This document shows, in pieces, positions 7,370 through 14,520 of a stretch of DNA of 16,135 nt. Made by a program: the position numbers and the translations under genes. The notes beneath the pieces are model-generated. The model saw only the letters and a program-made list of their open reading frames with translations, was not told where the DNA came from and did not search any database. Location of the stretch: NCBI GenBank assembly GCA_021154985.1, contig JAJNQE010000099.1:1-16135 (forward strand). The letters run 5' to 3'. The first letter of the stretch is position 1; each line of letters opens with the position of its first letter. This DNA comes from Hydrogenophaga sp. (GTDB lineage: Bacteria; Pseudomonadota; Gammaproteobacteria; Burkholderiales; Burkholderiaceae_C).

Positions 7370-7383
7370 GCTTAAAGTGTCAA
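7355..7383 (-). promoter_or_regulatory. bchC promoter, sigma-70 type
   Basis: On the minus strand a perfect -35 TTGACA (7383-7378) is followed by a 17-bp spacer and a -10 CTTAAT (7360-7355, four of six consensus bases). Both elements lie inside PpsR-type palindromes, so bound repressor would block polymerase. The expected start of transcription is 7349-7347, at or just before the bchC ATG. Confidence 0.65.
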
Positions 7384-7395
7384 GACAAATTGACA
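7378..7395. promoter_or_regulatory. PpsR/CrtJ-type palindrome, bchC-distal
   Basis: TGTCA-N8-TGACA, a full match to the PpsR/CrtJ site. It covers the -35 hexamer of the bchC promoter and overlaps the crtF stop codon (7380-7382). Confidence 0.85.
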
Positions 7396-8612
7396 GATTC
7401 AGACGAAGCAGCGGGTAAACCCCTAGATGGGCTCCCCGATTTGCGGCCCACCAGCAGCTGTGCGTGCAGCGGCATGGGGTTGGGCACGCGCTCGATGTGC
7501 GAGAAGCCGGCGTCTGCCATGAGGGCGGTGAGCTCGGCCGGAGTCCGCAGGCGCCCCGAGCCCATGGCCATCAGATAAAAGTGGAAATACGGGTCGCTGG
7601 GCTCGGGCGCACCGCCGGCCTGCGCCATGGGTTCGGCCAGCAGCAGCGCACCGCCCAGGGGCAGGGCGTCAAAAATGGCGCGCAAAACGGTGCGCACATC
7701 GCCATCCGGGTGGTCGTGCGCCACGCGCAACAGGGTCACCAGGTCGGCGCCACGCGGCATGGCGTCTTTGGTGAAGCTGCCGCCGTGTGTCGTGATGCGA
7801 TCGCCCAGGCCCTGGCGTTGCACGTTCTCGGCGGCCAGCGCAGCCACCGGGGGCAGGTCGAACAGTTGCAACTGCAGGTGGGGGTGGCGCTGGGCCAGTG
7901 CGCTCACCCAGCCGCCCATGCCACCGCCCACGTCGAGCACCACGCGGTGTTCGGCAAACGGGTAGGCGCCCAGCAGCTCTTCAATGACGAAACGCTGCGA
8001 TGTCGACATGAGCGACGAGTAGCGCGCGAACTGGTCCACCGGGGCCGGCGCTTGCGGGTTGCCGGCCGGGTCTTCGGTGTAGGGCCAGTAGGCGTGCATG
8101 CGGGCGGCGTTGGGGTCGCGCAGCAGGGCCAGCGGGTCGCGCATGTCTTCATAGAGCACGGCGTTGTGTTCGATCATGTCGCGGATGCCGGCGTGCGCCA
8201 CCACCGGTGCGCCCATGGTCCCCAGGCCGTAGCGGCCAGAGCCGCGCCGCTCCAGCAGGTGCAGGGCCACCGCCGAGTCGAGCAGGCGGGTGAGCTGGGC
8301 GGTGGGCAAGCGGCACAAAGTGGCCAGCTCGTCGGCGCTGCGCGGGGCCTGCAGCACGTGTTCAAACAGCTTGAGCCGGACGCAGGCCAGCAGCACCTGT
8401 GAGTGCACAAAGCCGGCCATCAAATCAAACAGCTGCGCAGAGCGTCGGCGCACCAGCCAGCGGGTGAGCACGCTGCGGCTGGCCCAGCGGTTGAGCGCGG
8501 GGCTGGTCATCCATTGGTCGATGCGGCTGGCCAGGCGCTCGCGCCAGGACGGCGGCGGTCCGTCCGAGAGTGGCTTGAGGGCGTCCAGAGCGGCCATGGT
8601 GGATGTTTTCAA
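7380..8612 (-). CDS. crtF: Demethylspheroidene O-methyltransferase
   Basis: Methylates the C1 hydroxyl of demethylspheroidene with S-adenosylmethionine, giving methoxylated carotenoids of the spheroidene/spirilloxanthin pathways. It is up to 410 aa. The N-terminal part (about 55-140) is a helical dimerisation region with a winged-helix look. The SAM-binding motif VLDVGGGMGG is at 225-234, and the DLVTLLRVAHDHPD segment follows, as in CrtF and related O-methyltransferases. The start is uncertain: a TTG at 8612 overlaps the crtE stop (TTGA), while an ATG five codons later (8597) also lacks a clear ribosome site. The stop codon lies within a PpsR-type site of the bchC promoter. Cotranscribed with crtE. 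Confidence 0.94.
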   Translation of the reverse strand: MKTSTMAALDALKPLSDGPPPSWRERLASRIDQWMTSPALNRWASRSVLTRWLVRRRSAQLFDLMAGFVHSQVLLACVRLKLFEHVLQAPRSADELATLCRLPTAQLTRLLDSAVALHLLERRGSGRYGLGTMGAPVVAHAGIRDMIEHNAVLYEDMRDPLALLRDPNAARMHAYWPYTEDPAGNPQAPAPVDQFARYSSLMSTSQRFVIEELLGAYPFAEHRVVLDVGGGMGGWVSALAQRHPHLQLQLFDLPPVAALAAENVQRQGLGDRITTHGGSFTKDAMPRGADLVTLLRVAHDHPDGDVRTVLRAIFDALPLGGALLLAEPMAQAGGAPEPSDPYFHFYLMAMGSGRLRTPAELTALMADAGFSHIERVPNPMPLHAQLLVGRKSGSPSRGLPAASSESVNLS

Positions 8613-9520
8613 GCGGCCAGGCGCACGGCGGGGTGGTCGGGCGTGCGCTGCAGTTCAATGCGGTCGCAGGTGCTCTGCGGAATCAGCCGGCTGGCTTCGT
8701 GCAGCACCAGGTGGCGCATGGCGCTGCGGCTCTGGCAGGCCGGCACCGAGTCGATGGCGGCCTGCATCAGGCCGTGGAAATGGTCGATGGCACCCACGAG
8801 GCCGAGTGCGGCCGCCGCGCTGGGGCGGCCGTGCTGCGCGTCCTGTCCGGCGGGTTTGCCCAGTTCGTCGGCCTGCATCAAAACGTCGCGGATGTCGTCG
8901 GCGATCTGGTAGGCCTCGCCCAGGCACTCGCCCAGGGCGCGCCACCCTTCGGGGTCGGCGCCGGCGGCCTGGGCCCCGGCGCAGGTGGAGGCCACGAACA
9001 GGGCGCCGGTCTTGGCGCGCTGGTACTGGCTGAGGTCCACCCGGTTCTCGCACTCCCAGGCCTGGCCGGCCACGATGCCGTCGGGTGCGCCGGTGCCGAT
9101 GCACACCGTCTCGATCAAACCCGCCAGGCGGTCGGGGTGCAGCCTGCCCGCGCGGGCCAGCACCTGGTAGGCCATGACGATCAGTGCGTCACCCGTGAGC
9201 AGGGCCAGCGGTTCGCCGTAGACCTTGTGCACCGTGGGTTGGCCACGGCGGGTGTCGGCGTCGTCGAAACAGGGCATGTCGTCGTGCACCAACGACGCGC
9301 AGTGCAGCAGCTCGATGGCCATGGCGGCGGCGTTGGTCAGCGCGGGGGCGTCTTCACCGCAGGCGCTGGCCACGGCCAGGCAGAGCTGCGGGCGGATGCG
9401 GGCGCCGCCGGGAAACACGGCGTGGCGCATGGCGGCCATCAAACGGGGCGGGGCGCTGGGGCTGCCGGCCTGGGTCAGCTCGTGATCCAGCGCGGTTTGT
9501 ATGCGAGTCATCATGTCCAT
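8609..9520 (-). CDS. crtE: Geranylgeranyl diphosphate synthase
   Basis: Condenses isopentenyl diphosphate with allylic diphosphates to the C20 precursor of carotenoids and of the bacteriochlorophyll phytyl tail. It is 303 aa. The first aspartate-rich motif DDMPCFDD is at 80-87, with four residues between the aspartate pairs as in bacterial long-chain synthases. The second motif DDIRD is at 208-212. FPGGARIRPQL (36-46) is the substrate-binding segment; the family usually has K/R-R-x-R-P here. Lys170-Thr171 is the conserved KT pair. The start chosen has an AAGGGG site 5 nt upstream. It is the first gene of the leftward cluster, after a promoter with paired PpsR-type sites, and it overlaps the crtF start. 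Confidence 0.95.
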   Translation of the reverse strand: MDMMTRIQTALDHELTQAGSPSAPPRLMAAMRHAVFPGGARIRPQLCLAVASACGEDAPALTNAAAMAIELLHCASLVHDDMPCFDDADTRRGQPTVHKVYGEPLALLTGDALIVMAYQVLARAGRLHPDRLAGLIETVCIGTGAPDGIVAGQAWECENRVDLSQYQRAKTGALFVASTCAGAQAAGADPEGWRALGECLGEAYQIADDIRDVLMQADELGKPAGQDAQHGRPSAAAALGLVGAIDHFHGLMQAAIDSVPACQSRSAMRHLVLHEASRLIPQSTCDRIELQRTPDHPAVRLAA

Positions 9521-9545
9521 GAAAGCCCCTTGACCTTGGTCGGAA

Positions 9546-9563
9546 TGTCATCAGTACGTGACA
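9546..9563. promoter_or_regulatory. PpsR/CrtJ-type palindrome, crtE-proximal
   Basis: TGTCA-N8-TGACA, a full match. It lies 26 nt upstream of the crtE start, downstream of the proposed -10, and is separated by 8 bp from the next palindrome. Confidence 0.85.
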
Positions 9564-9571
9564 TCCATAAA

Positions 9572-9589
9572 TGTCAATCTAACATGACA
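9572..9589. promoter_or_regulatory. PpsR/CrtJ-type palindrome, crtE-distal
   Basis: TGTCA-N8-TGACA, a full match. It contains the proposed -10 element of crtE. The 8-bp gap to the other palindrome repeats the arrangement at bchC. Confidence 0.85.
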
Positions 9590-9603
9590 CATCGGAATGT
9601 CAA
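9576..9603 (-). promoter_or_regulatory. crtE promoter, sigma-70 type
   Basis: On the minus strand -35 TTGACA (9603-9598), a 16-bp spacer and -10 TAGATT (9581-9576, four of six). Transcription would start near 9569, giving a leader of about 50 nt. A second TTGACA at 9577-9572 exists but has no good -10 after it. Confidence 0.55.
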
Positions 9604-9666
9604 AGGGACTTTTCTTGTGCAGTGCACACCCCATCGCCGGCGCGAAGCGCAACACCTCCACACCAC

Positions 9667-9710
9667 CAAACGGCCTGAAGCCCATGTGCGGCATGGGTTT
9701 TTCCGGTTTG
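9667..9710 (+). terminator. Large hairpin with T-run in the crtE-ccmA spacer
   Basis: A perfect 6-bp stem (9681-9686 with 9692-9697, five-base loop) extends by G-T and A-T pairs and is followed on the plus strand by five T residues (9698-9702). Outer arms 9667-9673 and 9703-9710 also pair, with one bulged base. It resembles a factor-independent terminator on the plus strand, but no plus-strand gene precedes it. It could end antisense or divergent transcription, or a small RNA. Confidence 0.4.
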
Positions 9711-9736
9711 TTGGGCAAAACGTCTGGTGCTATAAG
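9708..9736 (+). promoter_or_regulatory. Possible ccmA promoter
   Basis: -10-like TATAAG (9731-9736, five of six) with a weak -35 TTGTTG (9708-9713) at 17 bp. The predicted start falls within the following PpsR-type palindrome, leaving a leader of about 70 nt before the ccmA ATG. The -35 overlaps the end of the hairpin. Confidence 0.4.
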
Positions 9737-9754
9737 TGTCACAACAAGTTGACA
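9737..9754. promoter_or_regulatory. Single PpsR/CrtJ-type palindrome upstream of ccmA
   Basis: TGTCA-N8-TGACA, a full match, directly after a TATAAG box and 56 nt before the ccmA start. It stands alone, 147 bp from the crtE pair. It may repress ccm transcription or help crtE repression through looping. Confidence 0.7.
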
Positions 9755-9810
9755 TACAAATTTTGAGACACACAGGTGAAAACCCCGACGCTCCGCACGA
9801 AAGTGCTCCC

Positions 9811-10434
9811 ATGACCGCCACCCTGGCACTGAGCCAGGTGAGCTGCGTGCGCGGCGGACGAGTCCTGTTCAGTGGCCTGAGCCTGCAGCTGTCGGGTGGC
9901 CAGATGCTGCGGGTGGCCGGGGCCAATGGCGCCGGCAAGACCAGCCTGCTGCGCCTCATGTGCGGTCTCCTCGGCCCCACCGAAGGCCAGGTGCTCTGGC
10001 GGGGTCAGCCGCTCGCGGCGCAGCGCGAACAGTGGGGCCGCGATCTCGTTTACCTGGGGCACGCCGCCGCGCTCAAGGACGATCTCTCGCCGCTGGACAA
10101 CCTGCTCACCGCCTGCACGCTCGGCGGTCAACCCGCCCACCGCGCAGGGGCGCTGCAGGCCCTGGCCGACGCCGGCCTGCGCGGCTTCGAGCGCACGCCG
10201 GCCCGCCGCCTTTCCCAGGGCCAACGCCGCCGCTGTGGTCTGGCCCGGCTGGTGCTCGCCCGTGCAGCTCCGCTGTGGGTGCTGGACGAGCCCTTCAACG
10301 CACTCGACACCGCCGCCACCGCCTGGCTCGAAGGGCTGATCCGCGCCCAGCTGCTGCGCGGCGGCGCGGTGGTGCTCACCAGCCACCAAGGCGTGGCGCT
10401 CGACGACACGCCACACCAGGTGCTCAGCCTGTGA
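9811..10434 (+). CDS. ccmA: Heme exporter ATP-binding protein CcmA
   Basis: ABC-transporter ATPase of the CcmABCD complex, which uses ATP to release holo-CcmE after heme loading. It is 207 aa from the ATG at 9811. An in-frame GTG at 9736 would add 25 residues unlike CcmA and run through the control site. Walker A GANGAGKT is at 37-44, the signature LSQGQRRR at 134-141, Walker B LWVLDE at 155-160, and the switch histidine is His192. The ribosome site is weak (GAAAGTG). First gene of the rightward operon, divergent from crtE. Its stop overlaps the ccmB GTG start. Confidence 0.96.
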   Translation: MTATLALSQVSCVRGGRVLFSGLSLQLSGGQMLRVAGANGAGKTSLLRLMCGLLGPTEGQVLWRGQPLAAQREQWGRDLVYLGHAAALKDDLSPLDNLLTACTLGGQPAHRAGALQALADAGLRGFERTPARRLSQGQRRRCGLARLVLARAAPLWVLDEPFNALDTAATAWLEGLIRAQLLRGGAVVLTSHQGVALDDTPHQVLSL

Positions 10435-11150
10435 ACACCCACGTGGCCACCCATGCCATCGACCCCGCCGCGCGGCAGGGCTGGCTGGAAGGCTTTCGCT
10501 GCGTCTTTCAGCGCGACCTGCGCATTGCCCTGCGCCGGCGCACCGACTCGCTCGCCGCCGTGGTGTTTTTCGTGATGGTGGTGAGCCTGTTTCCGCTGGG
10601 CGTGGGACCCGAGCCCGGCCTGCTGCGCACCATGGCGCCGGGCGTGGTGTGGGTGGCGGCCTTGCTGGCGTGCACGCTCCCCCTGGCCCGCCTCTTTGCC
10701 GACGACCTGCAGGACGGCACGCTCGAACAACTCCTGCTCTCCACCCACCCGCTGCCCCTGCTGGTGCTGGGCAAGATCGCGGCGCACTGGTGCGGCTCGG
10801 TGCTGCTGCTGGTGCTGGTGTCGCCGCTGCTGGCGCTGCAGTTCGACCTCTCTGCCTCGGCCACCGGCGTGCTCTTGCTCACCTTGCTCATCGGCACACC
10901 GGTGCTCAGCCTGGTGGGCGCCATCGGTGCGGCGCTCACGCTGGGCCTGCGCGGTGGCGGCGTGCTCATGTCGCTGCTCACGCTGCCGCTGGTGATTCCG
11001 GTGCTGATCTTTGGCGCGGGTGCTGTTGAGGCCCACACCGCCGGGCTCGGCGTGGCCGGCCATTTTTCGCTGCTCGGGGCCTTGCTGTTGCTGAGCCTGT
11101 TTGCCGCGCCGCTGGTGACCAGCGCCGCCTTGCGCATTTCCATGGAGTGA
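10431..11150 (+). CDS. ccmB: Heme exporter permease CcmB
   Basis: Membrane subunit of the CcmABCD ABC complex. It is 239 aa, starting at a GTG that overlaps the ccmA stop (GTGA). The first roughly 20 residues extend beyond the usual length of about 220 aa, and no ATG offers a better start before the first helix. RDLRIALRRRTDSLAAVVFF is the typical cytoplasmic entry to helix 1, and FADDLQDGTLEQLLLS is a conserved CcmB segment. About six hydrophobic helices follow. The stop is 7 nt before ccmC. Confidence 0.95.
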   Translation: MNTHVATHAIDPAARQGWLEGFRCVFQRDLRIALRRRTDSLAAVVFFVMVVSLFPLGVGPEPGLLRTMAPGVVWVAALLACTLPLARLFADDLQDGTLEQLLLSTHPLPLLVLGKIAAHWCGSVLLLVLVSPLLALQFDLSASATGVLLLTLLIGTPVLSLVGAIGAALTLGLRGGGVLMSLLTLPLVIPVLIFGAGAVEAHTAGLGVAGHFSLLGALLLLSLFAAPLVTSAALRISME

Positions 11151-11157
11151 CGACGCG

Positions 11158-11898
11158 ATGAGTTCCATCAACTGGTTCCACTACGCCGCGCCCCAGCGCT
11201 TCTACCCGCTGGCGGGCAAGCTGGTGCCTTGGTTCGGCACGCTGGCCGTGGTGCTCACCGCCATCGGCCTGTACATCGGCCTGTGGGTGGCGCCCACCGA
11301 CGCGCAGCAAGGCGAGGCCTACCGCATCATCTTTGTGCACGTGCCCACGGCGTGGATGTCGATGGTGGTGTACCTGGCCATGGCCACCTGGGCAGCCATC
11401 GGGCTGGTCTTCAACTCGCGCCTGTCTTCCATGATGGCCACGGCGCTGGCGCCCACCGGCGCGCTCATGACCTTTCTCGCGCTGTGGACCGGCGCCCTCT
11501 GGGGCAAACCCACCTGGGGGACCTGGTGGGTGTGGGACGCGCGGCTCACCTCCGAGCTGGTGCTGCTGTTCCTCTACATCGGCTTCATGGCGCTGCACAG
11601 CGCCATTGACGACACGCGCCGCGCCGACCGCGCTGCCGGCCTGCTGGCCATCGTGGGCGTGGTCAACCTGCCCATCATTTATTTCTCGGTGCAGTGGTGG
11701 AACACGCTGCACCAGGGTGCGTCGGTGAAGCTCACAGAAGCCCCCAGCATGGCCACGCCCATGCTGCTGGGCATGCTGGTGATGGCGCTGGCGTGCTGGA
11801 TGTACTGCATCGCCGTGGCGCTGGCCCGGGTGCGTTTGATCATGCTGGAACGCGAACGCCACGCGCCCTGGGCGCAGCAGGCACTGGAGGCCGTATGA
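11158..11898 (+). CDS. ccmC: Heme transporter / CcmE heme lyase CcmC
   Basis: Inner-membrane protein that presents heme to CcmE and forms its covalent adduct. It is 246 aa with six membrane helices. The tryptophan-rich WWD motif WGTWWVWDARLTSE is at 120-133. The two conserved periplasmic histidines that ligate heme are His61 (FVHVPTAW) and His185 (WNTLHQG), matching those of E. coli CcmC within one residue. It begins 7 nt after ccmB, and its stop overlaps the ccmD start by ATGA. Confidence 0.97.
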   Translation: MSSINWFHYAAPQRFYPLAGKLVPWFGTLAVVLTAIGLYIGLWVAPTDAQQGEAYRIIFVHVPTAWMSMVVYLAMATWAAIGLVFNSRLSSMMATALAPTGALMTFLALWTGALWGKPTWGTWWVWDARLTSELVLLFLYIGFMALHSAIDDTRRADRAAGLLAIVGVVNLPIIYFSVQWWNTLHQGASVKLTEAPSMATPMLLGMLVMALACWMYCIAVALARVRLIMLERERHAPWAQQALEAV

Positions 11899-12065
11899 CC
11901 GCAAGCGAGTTTTTGTCCATGGGCGGCTACGGCCTGTATGTGTGGGGGTCGCTGGGCATGTGCGCGGCGGTGGTGGTGGCCGAGCTCATGGTCATCCGCT
12001 TTCGGCGCCGCTTGCTCATGGACGAAGCGGTTGACGACCGCGCCGCCGGGGAGCACGCCGCATGA
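11895..12065 (+). CDS. ccmD: Heme exporter small subunit CcmD
   Basis: Small single-helix protein needed to release holo-CcmE from CcmABC. It is 56 aa. The N-terminus carries the family pattern FLSMGGYGLYVWGS, then one helix (about 13-34), then a basic cytoplasmic stretch (RFRRRLL). It overlaps both neighbours by ATGA. Identified by translating the short frame between ccmC and ccmE. Confidence 0.95.
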   Translation: MTASEFLSMGGYGLYVWGSLGMCAAVVVAELMVIRFRRRLLMDEAVDDRAAGEHAA

Positions 12066-12520
12066 AGCCGCGCAACCGCCGGCTGGTGGCGCTCACCGTG
12101 GGCCTGGCCACCCTGGGCGCGGCCACCGCGCTGGTGCTCAACGCCTTCAACAGCAACCTCGTGTTCTTCTTCAGCCCCACGCAGGTGGCGGCCAACGAAG
12201 CGCCGAAAGAACGCAGCTTTCGCGTGGGCGGCCTGGTGGAAGAGGGCAGTGTGGTGCGTGAACCGCAGGGGCTGACCATCCGCTTTCTGGTGACCGATAC
12301 CGCCAAAAGCATCCCCGTGACCTACACCGGTCTGCTGCCCGATTTGTTTCAAGAGGGCAAGGGCGTGGTGGCCCAGGGCAAGCTGGGTGCCGATGGCGTG
12401 TTCCGTGCCGACCAGGTGCTGGCCAAGCACGACGAAAACTACATGGCGCCCGAAGCCGCCGACGCACTCGCCAAGGCACGCGCCGGGCAAAACACCTTGC
12501 TGCAAGGAGACCCGAGATGA
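12062..12520 (+). CDS. ccmE: Periplasmic heme chaperone CcmE
   Basis: Membrane-anchored OB-fold protein that carries heme covalently to the CcmF/H lyase. It is 152 aa with an N-terminal basic stretch and an anchor helix at about 8-30. FRVGGLVEEGSV (53-64) is the conserved first strand pair. The heme-binding motif LAKHDENY contains His123, the covalent attachment residue, and Tyr127, the axial ligand. Its start and stop overlap ccmD and ccmF by ATGA. Confidence 0.97.
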   Translation: MKPRNRRLVALTVGLATLGAATALVLNAFNSNLVFFFSPTQVAANEAPKERSFRVGGLVEEGSVVREPQGLTIRFLVTDTAKSIPVTYTGLLPDLFQEGKGVVAQGKLGADGVFRADQVLAKHDENYMAPEAADALAKARAGQNTLLQGDPR

Positions 12521-14520
12521 TCCCCGAACTCGGCCACTTTGCCCTGGTGCTCGCACTGGCCATGGCGCTGGTGCAGGGCGTGCTGCCGCTGGTGGGCGCG
12601 CAGCGCGGCAACACGCTCTGGATGTCGCTGGCCGTGCCGGCGGCGCGCGTGCAGTTCGGTCTGCTGCTGCTGTCTTACGCCTGCCTCACCCACGCGTTCG
12701 TGACCCACGACTTCTCGGTGGCGCTGGCCGCGCAGCATTCGCACACTGCGCTGCCGCTGGTTTATTTGTTCAGCGCGGTGTGGGGCAACCACGAGGGCTC
12801 CATCTTGCTGTGGGCGCTGGTGCTGGGCGGCTGGACCTGTGCCGTCACCGTGTTTTCGCGCGGGGTCGATGCGCCCATGAAAGCCCGCGTGATCGGCGTC
12901 ATGGGGCTCATCAGCGTGGGCTTTTTGTTGTTCACGCTGTTCACCTCCAACCCGTTTGCGCGCGTGTTCCCCGCGCCGCTCGACGGGCAAGACCTCAACC
13001 CCCTGCTGCAAGACCCGGGCATGGCCATTCACCCGCCCATGCTCTACATGGGCTACGTGGGTTTTGTGGTGGCGTTTGCCTTTGCCGTGGCGGCCTTGCT
13101 GGGTGGCCGGCTCGACGCGGCGTGGGCGCACTGGTCGCGCCCGTGGACGCTGGCGGCCTGGAGCTTTCTCACCGTGGGCATTGCGCTGGGCAGCTTCTGG
13201 GCCTACTACGAACTCGGCTGGGGCGGCTGGTGGTTTTGGGACCCGGTGGAGAACGCGTCGTTCATGCCCTGGCTGGTGGGCACTGCACTGATTCACTCGC
13301 TCATGGTCACCGAGAAGCGCGGCGCCTTCAAGCGCTGGACGGCCTTGCTCGCCATCCTCGCGTTTTCGCTCTCGCTGCTGGGCACCTTCATCGTGCGCTC
13401 GGGCGTGCTGAGCTCGGTGCACGCCTTTGCCACCGACCCGGCGCGCGGCGTGTTCATCCTGGCTTTCTTGCTGATCGTGGTGGGCGGCTCGCTGGCGCTG
13501 TATGCGTGGCGCGCACCCAGCGTGGGCGAAGGCGGGCGCTTTTCCCTCGTCTCGCGCGAAGGCTTTTTGCTGGCCAACAACCTGCTGCTGCTGGTGGCCA
13601 CCGCGGCGGTGATGCTGGGCACGCTGTACCCGCTGTTTGTGGACGCTCTGGGCATGGGCAAGCTCTCGGTGGGGCCGCCGTATTTCAACGCGGTGTTTGT
13701 GCCGCTCATGGCGCCCGCGCTGTTCCTCATGGGGGTGGGCCCGCTGGCCCGCTGGCGCGAGGCGCAGGTGGGCAACCTCGCGCGCCAGTTGCGCTGGGCG
13801 GCGGTGGTGAGCGTGGTGGCCGCTGTGGTTGCTGCGCTGTGGTGGCAGGTCACGTCGCCCTTCACCGGCCTGGGTTTGTTGCTGGCGGCCTGGGTGGCGG
13901 CCAGCACGCTCTGGGGTGTGGTGCAGCGCCTGCGCGTGCACCCGGCGGGGGTGTGGGGCGGCTTGGCTTCGCAGCCCGGTGCCTGGCTGGGCATGGTCGT
14001 GTCTCACCTGGGTGTGGCGGTGTTCATTGCCGGCGTGACGGTGGTGAGCAGCTTCAACACCGAGAACGACGTGCGCATGGAAGTGGGCCAGAGCGCCGAG
14101 GTGGGCGGCTACCGCTTCGAGCTGCAAAAGATGGATCTGGTGCAAGGGCCCAACTACACCTCGGCCCAGGCGCAGATGCTGGTGACGCAAGACGGCGAGG
14201 TGGTGACCGTGCTGCGGCCCGAGCGCCGCATTTACACCGTGAGCCGCATGCCGCTGACCGAGGTGGCGATTGACCGCAGCGTCATGCGCGACCTGTATGT
14301 GGCGCTGGGCGAGCCGGTGAGCGAAACCGCGTGGAGCGTGCGCCTGCACCACAAGCCGCTGGTGAACTGGATCTGGGGCGGTTGCCTGATGATGGCCATC
14401 GGCGGCTTTCTCGCCATGGCCGACCGCCGCTACCGCGCGGTGCAGACACGGCGGCGTGAAGCCCAACCAACCGTGGCGCCCGGGCTCTCGCCGCTGGTGG
14501 CCCAGAAGGTGCAGCCATGA
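12517..14520 (+). CDS. ccmF: Cytochrome c heme lyase subunit CcmF
   Basis: Large polytopic membrane protein that transfers heme from CcmE to the CXXCH motif of apocytochromes c. It is 667 aa. The WWD motif GWGGWWFWDPVENASFMPWL is at 234-253. Histidines 172 (IHPPMLY), 260, 302 and 497 (VSHLGVAVF) match the positions of the conserved periplasmic and transmembrane heme ligands of the family. A C-terminal periplasmic domain (about 510-625) precedes a last helix. A good AAGGAG site lies upstream of the ATG within the end of ccmE. It overlaps ccmG by ATGA. Confidence 0.98.
   Translation: MIPELGHFALVLALAMALVQGVLPLVGAQRGNTLWMSLAVPAARVQFGLLLLSYACLTHAFVTHDFSVALAAQHSHTALPLVYLFSAVWGNHEGSILLWALVLGGWTCAVTVFSRGVDAPMKARVIGVMGLISVGFLLFTLFTSNPFARVFPAPLDGQDLNPLLQDPGMAIHPPMLYMGYVGFVVAFAFAVAALLGGRLDAAWAHWSRPWTLAAWSFLTVGIALGSFWAYYELGWGGWWFWDPVENASFMPWLVGTALIHSLMVTEKRGAFKRWTALLAILAFSLSLLGTFIVRSGVLSSVHAFATDPARGVFILAFLLIVVGGSLALYAWRAPSVGEGGRFSLVSREGFLLANNLLLLVATAAVMLGTLYPLFVDALGMGKLSVGPPYFNAVFVPLMAPALFLMGVGPLARWREAQVGNLARQLRWAAVVSVVAAVVAALWWQVTSPFTGLGLLLAAWVAASTLWGVVQRLRVHPAGVWGGLASQPGAWLGMVVSHLGVAVFIAGVTVVSSFNTENDVRMEVGQSAEVGGYRFELQKMDLVQGPNYTSAQAQMLVTQDGEVVTVLRPERRIYTVSRMPLTEVAIDRSVMRDLYVALGEPVSETAWSVRLHHKPLVNWIWGGCLMMAIGGFLAMADRRYRAVQTRRREAQPTVAPGLSPLVAQKVQP

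Noticed and set aside
9736..9810. Upstream GTG extension of ccmA by 25 codons
   Set aside because: The added residues do not resemble CcmA N-termini, and the segment is the PpsR-type operator. The ATG at 9811 gives the usual family start.
9551..9829. Minus-strand 92-codon frame in the crtE-ccmA spacer
   Set aside because: It runs through two PpsR-type sites, the hairpin and the ccmA start, lacks a ribosome site and resembles no family.
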